Part shown: positions 43,640-51,200 of the stretch, in pieces
Position numbering within the stretch: the stretch's first letter is position 1
How the letters are laid out: each line of letters opens with the position of its first letter
From: Erysipelotrichaceae bacterium
GTDB lineage: Bacteria; Bacillota_I; Bacilli_A; Erysipelotrichales; Erysipelotrichaceae
Reading direction: 5' to 3'
Length of the DNA stretch: 52,532 nt
NCBI GenBank assembly: GCA_015058875.1
Contig: SVBN01000015.1
Location: forward strand, 1 to 52,532
Translations under genes and position numbers: made by a program
The notes under the pieces: generated by a model
What the model was told of the DNA's origin: nothing
The model's input: the letters and a program-made list of their open reading frames with translations, nothing else
The model's database searches: none

Positions 43640-44883
43640 CGCACAGATTCTGGTACGGGGCGGCTACGGCCGGTCATCAGGTGGAAGGCAATAATACAAA
43701 CAGTGATATCTGGGCACTGGAACAGATGAAATACGGAGGATATCCCCAGAAGTCCGGAATTGCGGCAGATCATTATCACCGGTACCGGGAGGATATCGAT
43801 CTGATGAAGCAGGCAGGTCTGAATGCCTACCGCTTTTCTCTTGAATGGGCAAGAATCGAGCCGGAAAAAGGAAAATTCGACGAAAAGGAAGTACGGCATT
43901 ACCGCGATGTGATGGAGTACTGCCTGAAACAGGAGATTGAACCGGTCGTGACGCTGTTTCATTTCAGTTCTCCGAAATGGCTGATTGAAAAGGGCGGCTG
44001 GGAAGCGGAAAGCACCGTGGAGGATTTCCGCTCCTATACGGCATATGTATGCAGTGCGTATCACGATCTTCTGCATTATGTCTGCACGATCAATGAAGCG
44101 AATCTCGGCGTCCTGATCGGCATCTTTATCCGCCAGGCAATGGAGCGGAAGGACAATGCCGTGCAGATCGGTCTGGATATTGATCAGATGGCAAAGCAGA
44201 ATGAAGAAAAGCAGGCAGAGGAACTGGCTGTATTCGGCTGCGTGAATCCGGCGGTATTCCCTTCGCCGCGGAGTGCTGGCGGGAACCGGATCATCATGAA
44301 GGCGCATCAGGCGGCAGTCAGAACAATTCACGAGCTTGTGCCGCACGCCAAAGCGGGCATCACATTGAGCCTGCGGGATATCCAGCATACGGAAAGCGGA
44401 AAACAGAGGGCGGAAGATGCCTGGGAAGAAGAGTTCCGTCAGTTCCTTCCGGCCCTGGAAGAGGATGACTTCTTCGGCCTGCAGAACTATACCCGGACAG
44501 TAGTGGATGAGCATGGCGAGCTTCCGCCGTCGGAAGGCGCGGAACTGACACAGATGGGATATGAATATTATCCGGAGGGTCTGGAACACGTGATCCGGAA
44601 AGTATCGGAAGACTGGAAGAAGGAGATCCTGATTACCGAAAACGGGATTGCATCGGATGATGACAGCCGCAGGATTGCATTCATCGATACGGCACTGGCC
44701 GGTGTGCACAGATGCATCGAAGACGGCATCGATGTCGGCGGGTATTGTTACTGGTCGCTGATGGACAACTATGAATGGCAGTCGGGATATGATATGAGAT
44801 TCGGTCTGATGGGAATCGACCGGAATACGATGGAACGGATTGTGCATGAAAGCATGTATCATCTCGGCAGGAAGGCGCGTTGA
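43636..44883 (+). CDS. GH1 beta-glycosidase, non-phospho type
   Basis: A 415-residue family 1 glycoside hydrolase with acid/base Glu154 in INEAN and nucleophile Glu335 in ITENGI. It has WSLMDNYEWQSGYDMRFGL near the C-terminus, the pattern of enzymes acting on unphosphorylated beta-glycosides, and lacks the phosphate-binding SxxxxSKRYG found in its neighbour. Somewhat shorter than the family norm of 440-480. Cytoplasmic. The pair suggests the operon processes both phosphorylated and free sugars. Confidence 0.9.
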   Translation: MTHRFWYGAATAGHQVEGNNTNSDIWALEQMKYGGYPQKSGIAADHYHRYREDIDLMKQAGLNAYRFSLEWARIEPEKGKFDEKEVRHYRDVMEYCLKQEIEPVVTLFHFSSPKWLIEKGGWEAESTVEDFRSYTAYVCSAYHDLLHYVCTINEANLGVLIGIFIRQAMERKDNAVQIGLDIDQMAKQNEEKQAEELAVFGCVNPAVFPSPRSAGGNRIIMKAHQAAVRTIHELVPHAKAGITLSLRDIQHTESGKQRAEDAWEEEFRQFLPALEEDDFFGLQNYTRTVVDEHGELPPSEGAELTQMGYEYYPEGLEHVIRKVSEDWKKEILITENGIASDDDSRRIAFIDTALAGVHRCIEDGIDVGGYCYWSLMDNYEWQSGYDMRFGLMGIDRNTMERIVHESMYHLGRKAR

Positions 44884-44923
44884 TCCGGTCCGTGTGAAAG
44901 TCTGAAACAAAGAATATACACTG

Positions 44924-44962
44924 AAAGCATATGTTTTCGTACCCGAAGCATATGCTTTTTTT
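44924..44962 (+). terminator. Terminator of the EIIC/GH1 operon
   Basis: AAAGCATATG pairs with CATATGCTTT, with an inner TTCG/CGAA stem, followed by a T-run ending at 44962. The tail overlaps the -35 box of the next promoter by two bases. Confidence 0.88.
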
Positions 44963-44989
44963 CACAAGTGCATAACAAACCATTATAAT
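44961..44989 (+). promoter_or_regulatory. Sigma-A promoter for a leaderless signal peptidase transcript
   Basis: TTCACA (44961-44966), a 17-base spacer and perfect TATAAT (44984-44989). The predicted start lies at about 44996, exactly the GTG start codon of the signal peptidase gene. No ribosome site fits in the six bases between. Confidence 0.65.
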
Positions 44990-44995
44990 TAAACT

Positions 44996-45532
44996 GTGAA
45001 AAAGCGCAGAGTACTTGAAAAGTATAACGGAATGAAACTGGAATGGCTTCATGACTCACTGCATTTCATTGTTTTGATCATTGCCGTTTTCTGCATATTC
45101 CGCTTCGGCATCGGTCTTTCCGTGGTCGGAGGAGATTCCATGTATCCGACCCTGAAGAACGGGGACATCGTCCTTTATTCCCGGATCGGGAGTGATTATA
45201 AGCGGGGGGATATCATTTCCATGCGGGTGCCGTCCGGGGAATACTATGTCAAGAGAGTGATTGCCGGGGGCGGCGATGTGGTGGACCTGCGGGACGGCAG
45301 CGTCTATGTCAACGGTGAAAAGCTGGATGAAGCATGGGCATACGGAATTACCGAAACGGAGACAGGGGCCGTGATCTATCCCTATACCGTCAGGGAAGGC
45401 AATGTGTTTGTGCTCGGCGACAACCGTCAGGTATCCATGGATTCCCGGACCTTCGGCGAAGTGAACCGGCGTCAGATCAAGGGCAGGATCCTCTGTCAGA
45501 TTTCAAAGAACGGTGTGCACCGTACGGAGTAG
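44996..45532 (+). CDS. Type I signal peptidase
   Basis: A 178-residue S26 signal peptidase with one N-terminal membrane anchor (residues 22-42). Catalytic Ser48 lies in GGDSMYPTL and Lys86 in YYVKRVIAGGGD; the later box GDNRQVSMDSR is intact. It cleaves signal peptides of secreted proteins at the outer face. Start is GTG 44996, with no ribosome site, matching a leaderless transcript; ATG 45032 is an alternative with equally poor ribosome site. It is first in a run of genes leading to a giant adhesin, so it may be a dedicated peptidase for that locus. Confidence 0.92.
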   Translation: MKKRRVLEKYNGMKLEWLHDSLHFIVLIIAVFCIFRFGIGLSVVGGDSMYPTLKNGDIVLYSRIGSDYKRGDIISMRVPSGEYYVKRVIAGGGDVVDLRDGSVYVNGEKLDEAWAYGITETETGAVIYPYTVREGNVFVLGDNRQVSMDSRTFGEVNRRQIKGRILCQISKNGVHRTE

Positions 45533-46243
45533 ATGATGAAAAAGTTTGATACCGTCAAAACTGTACAGCTGGTGCTCACAATTCTGCTTGCATGCACGGC
45601 GCTGATTACGATTCTCAGGGACACGGAACTCTACAGCATGATTGCGGTCAATCCGCATGTCCGCCTGCTGGCATTTGTGCTGTGGATTGTTCTCGGACTG
45701 TCCTTTCTGTTCCTTTTATACGATTTCAATTCCTATTCCGATCTCAAGCGGGAAAATCTGGAACTGGATCATGCCGTCTATTCCGATGCACTGACCGGCA
45801 TTGCCAACCGGTACAGTGTGGATGTCTATATCGGGAAGTTCATGAACCAGCCGCTGCCGGAAGATATCGGCTGCGTGACGATTGAAATCACCAATCTGTC
45901 GGAAATCAATGCGAAGCTCGGCCACGAAGGCGGCGACGGGGCGATTCAGATTTTTTCGGATATTCTCCGGACTGTCGCAAACGGAGTCTGCTTTATCGGC
46001 CGCAACGGAGGAAACAAGTTCCTTGCGATCTTTCGGAAATGCTCCGAAACACGCCTGGAAAAGTTCTGTGCTTCGGTGGAAGCGCAGGTACAGGCGCGCA
46101 ATGAACTTCTGGAAGTTCCGCTCAGATATTCCGCGGGGCGTGCCTTTCATGAAGGGGATGCCGTTCATACGATTACGGAACTGGTGGCACTGTCCGACCG
46201 CAGGGCATGGCAGAATTCCGGTCACATGCAGAATCAAATATAG
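45533..46243 (+). CDS. Membrane protein with degenerate GGDEF domain
   Basis: A 236-residue protein with two N-terminal helices (about 11-29 and 42-65) and a cytoplasmic GGDEF-type domain that begins with DALTGIANR (85-93). The active-site loop reads GGNKF (159-163) in place of GG(D/E)EF, and the metal Asp of the D-x-D strand is replaced by Glu, so it should not make cyclic-di-GMP. It may instead bind a nucleotide or act as a scaffold. ATG 45533 follows the signal peptidase stop directly; ATG 45536 is better spaced from GGAG. Confidence 0.85.
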   Translation: MMKKFDTVKTVQLVLTILLACTALITILRDTELYSMIAVNPHVRLLAFVLWIVLGLSFLFLLYDFNSYSDLKRENLELDHAVYSDALTGIANRYSVDVYIGKFMNQPLPEDIGCVTIEITNLSEINAKLGHEGGDGAIQIFSDILRTVANGVCFIGRNGGNKFLAIFRKCSETRLEKFCASVEAQVQARNELLEVPLRYSAGRAFHEGDAVHTITELVALSDRRAWQNSGHMQNQI

Positions 46244-46308
46244 AATGAAAATGCGGCGGGCATATAGTTGTGCCTGCGCGGATATGATATAGAAAGACTG
46301 AGGAACAT

Positions 46309-47496
46309 ATGGAACGCCTGGATCAGGGCTATCTGAGAGATCTGGTAAAGCGGGCCGGAACTTCCGGCAATGCGTTTGCGGAGCTTTATGCCGCCACATG
46401 TCAGCGGCAGTATGCCTACATTTTATATATGCTGAAGGATCCTGATCAGGCTGCCCAGGCATTGAAGGAAGTGTATGTCTATGCACTGCACCACATGGCC
46501 GCAGTTCCCCATGAAGATCTGTTTCTGCCTTGGATCTCCAGGGTTTCCCGGCGTGTATGCATGGATTATCTTCATGACTATCATCTCGGAGAAAACAGCG
46601 TATTTCACAAGACGCAGCTGCTGAATCTGCCGCTGAGCGAATCGCAGGTGCTGCTGATGAAGTACGGGCAGGGAATCAGCGAGGATGAGATCGGTGATAT
46701 TCTGAATCTTTCCCGCAGAACGATCCGCAAAATGATTAAGGCCGGGAAAAAGCATCTCGGCAGTTCTGCGGAAGGGAAAGATGCGGTCCGCGCTTCCCGG
46801 ACACCGGGAGAGCTCGATCATCCGAAGGCATCACAGATTCTTTCGGAGATCTTTGATGAAGCGGGTCAGAAACCGAATACGATTCCGCTGGAAGCACTGA
46901 ACTCCTATGCGGTATACAGAAAGGAACGCTTTTCCCTGCAGAGGGGTATTCTTGCCGGAGCCATGGTGCTGTTTGTGCTGCTTCCGATGCTGTTTATCCT
47001 TCCGCGGTTTGATGTGGAAGCACTGGAAAAAGGAGAACGCGGACTGCCGGTATATTCGATCAGGATGAAATCCGTTCTGCCGGTCGGAAAGGTAACAGCC
47101 CGGCTGCGGTCCCACAGCCTGCCTGTATATGAGGCGGGCAGAGGCCATTATACGGTGGAGCCGACAAGAAACGGTGAGCTGTCCCTGACGGTATCACTGG
47201 TAAACAGGCAGAGCCGGAATGAAGTCTGCACGGTGAATGATGTGGACGCCAAAAGCCCGGAACTGGTAAGCAGCGATATCCGCACGGATTCTGTTCTGCT
47301 TACGGTCAGGGATGAGGGGATCGGCGTCAGCTGGCACGGAATCTATGCCGCGGATGCCTCGGGTGTGATCCATTATCCGATATCGTTTGATGCGGAACAG
47401 GGAACCGTACTGTTTGAATATCCCTCCGAAAACTGGGATGTATATATTCCAGATTATATCGGCAATACGCTTCATCTTGCCATGACTTTTCACTGA
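46309..47496 (+). CDS. Transmembrane ECF-type sigma factor with extracytoplasmic Ig-like domain
   Basis: A 395-residue fusion. Residues 20-90 resemble sigma region 2 (NAFAELYAATCQRQYAYILY) and residues 108-150 form a region-4 helix-turn-helix (GISEDEIGDILNLSRRTIRK). A linker leads to one membrane helix (213-232, LAGAMVLFVLLPMLFILP). The last 160 residues lie outside the cell and end in an Ig-like fold with LLTVRDEGIGVSWHGIYAAD and a Y-I-x-D-x-x-G-N turn. There is no separate anti-sigma gene next to it. It is 18 bases upstream of the membrane-protein and adhesin genes, so it probably controls them. Region 2 is diverged, so sigma activity is unproven. Confidence 0.85.
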   Translation: MERLDQGYLRDLVKRAGTSGNAFAELYAATCQRQYAYILYMLKDPDQAAQALKEVYVYALHHMAAVPHEDLFLPWISRVSRRVCMDYLHDYHLGENSVFHKTQLLNLPLSESQVLLMKYGQGISEDEIGDILNLSRRTIRKMIKAGKKHLGSSAEGKDAVRASRTPGELDHPKASQILSEIFDEAGQKPNTIPLEALNSYAVYRKERFSLQRGILAGAMVLFVLLPMLFILPRFDVEALEKGERGLPVYSIRMKSVLPVGKVTARLRSHSLPVYEAGRGHYTVEPTRNGELSLTVSLVNRQSRNEVCTVNDVDAKSPELVSSDIRTDSVLLTVRDEGIGVSWHGIYAADASGVIHYPISFDAEQGTVLFEYPSENWDVYIPDYIGNTLHLAMTFH

Positions 47497-47514
47497 ACGG
47501 AAACGAGGCGCCCC

Positions 47515-47931
47515 ATGAAACAGAAATATGACGGATACAGAATCAGACTGAAACAGCTGCTTTTCAGCATGCTTTTATTCCTGATGATATCTGCACTGCC
47601 GCTGTCTTTTCTGATGTGGAGTGCTTCGGGGAATGATGCGTTCACCGTGCTTGCAGAAGAAGAAAATGAGGGCGAAGAAGAAAAGACACTGGTCATTACG
47701 GTAGTGGAACGTACCGAAGCGGAAGATATCGAAGAAAATGAAATTCCGCTGGCTGCCTATTCCGATACGGAAGAGAGGGCAGGGACCAGACATGCAATGC
47801 TTGCCGGGCTCATGCTGGCGGGAGTGATTGCATATACGGCATATTTTGTATCATATGACAGAAAACTGTACCATTTGCGGCTGGAAGCTGCGGATGCGGA
47901 ATATCAGGCGATGACGGAGAAACGGGAATGA
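47515..47931 (+). CDS. Two-TM protein with acidic external segment, surface-locus member
   Basis: A 138-residue protein of unknown function. A first hydrophobic segment (residues 16-35) works as signal or anchor; an acidic stretch follows (EEENEGEEEKTLVITVVERT, then EDIEENEIPLAAYSD), then a second helix at about 94-111 and a charged cytoplasmic tail. The EIPLAAYSD-TM-basic layout resembles the C-terminal ends of surface proteins recognised by sortase-like enzymes, but no LPxTG is present. Its stop overlaps the next ATG (ATGA). Confidence 0.82.
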   Translation: MKQKYDGYRIRLKQLLFSMLLFLMISALPLSFLMWSASGNDAFTVLAEEENEGEEEKTLVITVVERTEAEDIEENEIPLAAYSDTEERAGTRHAMLAGLMLAGVIAYTAYFVSYDRKLYHLRLEAADAEYQAMTEKRE

Positions 47932-48065
47932 GCTCAGATCTTCTGGCAATGATCATGCTGTGTGCCGGCATACTGATAATGTCCGGTTACACCGTATACA
48001 GAAATCGTCTTCAGAAACGGCTCAGGAAAGTGCTGAAGGAGCGCTATCCGGGAGGCGGAGTATGA
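47928..48065 (+). CDS. 45-residue single-TM microprotein
   Basis: ATG 47928 to TGA 48065 encodes 45 residues: an N-terminal helix (LLAMIMLCAGILIMSGYTVY) followed by a very basic tail (RNRLQKRLRKVLKERYPGGG). It is joined by ATGA overlaps to the genes on both sides, which is the main reason to accept so short a gene. Topology suggests N-out, C-in. No known family. Confidence 0.72.
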   Translation: MSSDLLAMIMLCAGILIMSGYTVYRNRLQKRLRKVLKERYPGGGV

Positions 48066-48250
48066 ACGGGTTTTCGTCGTTTATGTCATCCGCGTCACTC
48101 CTGATGGATGTGATTCCGGTACTGGTCATCGCAGCACTGATCATTTCATTTCTCATAAAGCAGAGCAGATATAAAAGGGAAGAAAAGGAACTGAAAGAGA
48201 CAATCGAAGCATTCCGGAACAGGAACCGGAGGAAAGGAGAACAGAGATGA
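48062..48250 (+). CDS. 62-residue single-TM microprotein
   Basis: Encodes 62 residues with one helix (about 13-33, LLMDVIPVLVIAALIISFLI) and a long basic, helical cytoplasmic tail (KEELKETIEAF... RNRNRRKGEQR in character). ATGA overlaps join it to the 45-residue gene before it and the adhesin gene after it. A longer in-frame start upstream would overlap the preceding gene by over 100 bases and was rejected. Confidence 0.75.
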   Translation: MNGFSSFMSSASLLMDVIPVLVIAALIISFLIKQSRYKREEKELKETIEAFRNRNRRKGEQR

Positions 48251-51200
48251 GTAAACGATTCAGAAAGTTTTTGAAGAGAGTCACCGCGGTTTTCCTTGCA
48301 ATTGTCATCGTCGTGACATACGGACTGTACAATTCCGCAGACCGTGTTTTAATGGCGACTTCCCTGCCGGAAGAAGAGGAGATCGTTGATGAAGCGCTGG
48401 CGGAAGAAGAAGCGCTGGATGAAGAAACCGTCAATATCGATCTCAGTGAACCGGACCCGGCAGAACAATATGAAGAACCGGTCCAGGAACCTGAAGTCAT
48501 TGAGATGCCGGAGCCTGAGGTCACCGAACCGGAACCGGTGCAGGAAGTCATTGAGATACCTGCCCAGCCGACTGAAGAGACGCAGCTGGTACAGCCTGAA
48601 GAAACAACGGAGCCTGTTCAGGAGCCGGAACCGACCGCAGGACCGGAAGAAACAGCATTGCCGGAGGAAACTCCCGAACCCACACCGGAGCCCACCCCGG
48701 AACCGACCCCTTCGTTTGAGCCGGGCAGCTTTGATATTTCTGTGCGTGACGTGTCGGTAACCTTCGACTCACAGCTGCACTCCGTGGAAGTGTATCTTTC
48801 CGATGAAACCGGGACAAAGCTGTCCTACAGTACGGACCGCGGACAGACATGGAGCGATGAAAAACCGTCGCTGAGAGATGCCGGTGAAATGGATATACTT
48901 GTCCGTGCGGAAAAAGAGGGATATGAAACAGTAACGGAATCCGGACATCTGGAAGTTCTGACGAAGGAAGTCACTGTGGCCGTTGAACCGAACGGAAAAT
49001 ATACCGGTGAAAAGGATCCGGAATTCCGGGCGGAAGTCAGCGGTGTCCTGCTGAATGACAACCAGGCGATTGTCTATCAGATTACCCGTGATCCGGGAGA
49101 AAAGCCCGGAATCTATACGCTGAAAGCAGAGGGTGAAGTTGATCAGGGCAACTATCATGTCACCTTTGTGAACAGCACATTTACGATCGAAGATGAACCG
49201 CGTCCCGCCCAGGTGCTGCAGGTGACAGCCTCCGACGGTGCCAGAATCGTTGTGACGGCACCGGATGGTGTCCTGCCGAAAGGCGCATATGTCAGCGCGG
49301 CAGTCGTGTCTTCATCCCGTGCCGCAAGTGCGATTGAAAATGTGCTCGATGCCGGTCAGCAGCTCGTGGATGTTGTAGTATACGACATCACGATTCATGC
49401 GGAAGACGGTTCGGAAATTCAGCCGGATAACTCGGTCACTGTCGCGATTTACGGCGCCGGCGTGCAGCCCGGAGAATCCACTTCCGTATTCTATATTCCC
49501 GATGCGGGGAATGCGGAAAAAGTTACGGATGCCGGCAGTCCGGACAGCGTGGAATTCGAAACGGATCACTTCACTGAATATGCTGTCGCAACCTATCGGA
49601 CAGTAGAGAAAAATGCATCAAATGAATATGAAATCCGTGTCGGTGAATCCGCATATCTGCCTGCACCATCCAATGCCTATTCTGTGAGCAGCTGGAGTTC
49701 TTCAAACAGCAGAATTGCTTCTGTAAACAGCAGCGGTGTTGTGACAGGTGTCAGTGAGGGGACGACAGATATTACATGCAAATACCGGGCATCCAGATAC
49801 AGCTGGGGTTATAGCAGTGAAACGTATCGGGTAGTAGTACAGCCGGGTCAGCCTTCCATCACTCTGTCACCGGGATCCGCAACGCTGACTCAGATCGGTC
49901 AGACCCAGACGCTCACCGCATCCCTGTCCTCTATTGATAAGGATAACCCGATTGTCTGGACCAGTTCCGATCAATCCGTCGCCACCGTAAACAACGGTGT
50001 CGTGACGGCTGTCAGCAGCGGTACGGCAGTGATTACCGCGAGTGTTTCACCGGACGAAGATGAACTGTATGGAAATACCTATACCGCAACATCGACGATT
50101 ACCGTCAATTTTGCGAACAGTGCTTATGATCTTTATCACTATGCGCTGATTCCCGGTGCAAATGCGAATGCGACAGGTGCCGCATCGGCCAATGCCAGCT
50201 GGTTCGGTCTCGGCGTTTCAAAGATTAACGGTGTGCCGGCGCCTGGCAACGGCGTAACTGTCACTTCCTATGAGATCGGCGAGATTATCAAACCTCTTTA
50301 TCCGGATCTTGCATACGGCGGAAAGACATACCGGTATGCTGCGCAGGGAACACCCGAAGCGGAAGAACCGGGTTATTATACCCTGCAGCCGTTCCGCGTC
50401 GTCGTTGCCTCAGGCGCAAATGCCGGATACAACGGATACAACACGACTGTTGCCTCTGGAGTAAGGACATATCATCTGGACTATATCTGCGTGCTGAATG
50501 AAAGTGAATTCTTCAGCGTAAACTTCGCCGTGCAGTATCCCGGAAGCTCGGAATTTGCCGGACTGACGGATTATGCCAAGCGCGTCGTGGACGGAACAGC
50601 CCTCAGCACTGTTACCAGACCTTCGTCTTCCGCGGTTCCCGCGACGCAGAACTTAAACGGGATAACCTATGCGTTTGACGGCTGGTATACGGATGCTGGA
50701 TGCACCTCACCGGCTGATTTCAGCGGCACTGTCACCAGTAATACGACATTCTACGGCAGATATACCGCGACGACCGCAAGATATCACGTGGAGTATTACT
50801 ATGACGATATTCTCGATGCTTCAAAGACATATACGTCTTCACCGGTGAATATCGGTTCCCAGATTTCCACCTATACCGATCAGCCGAAAGCCGGATTCAC
50901 ATTCAGCGGCGTCGAGCCTTCCGTACTGACGGTCAGCGGAGACGAAAGCGCGAATGTCATGCGTGTTTACTACACGAAACGTCTGGTCAGCTATTCCGTC
51001 GGCTATTATCTGAACGGAACCGATCAGAAGATTGCGCCGTCCGTAAACAGATCCGTACGTTACGGAGAAACAGGCAGCGGGACACAGCTGGCGATTTCCG
51101 GCTATACGCCGGTACCGTCTGATCCGGCGGTGAAGGAAATGGTCATCGAAAGCGCCGGTCAGGAAATCCGTTTCAATTATTATGAGAACGTGACGCTGAC

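Noticed and set aside
46244-46308. Promoter for the tethered sigma factor
   Set aside because: TATGAT at 46283-46288 is a fair -10 box, but no -35 lies at 16-18 bases upstream. The gene may be read from the upstream promoter at 44961, so I did not list one.
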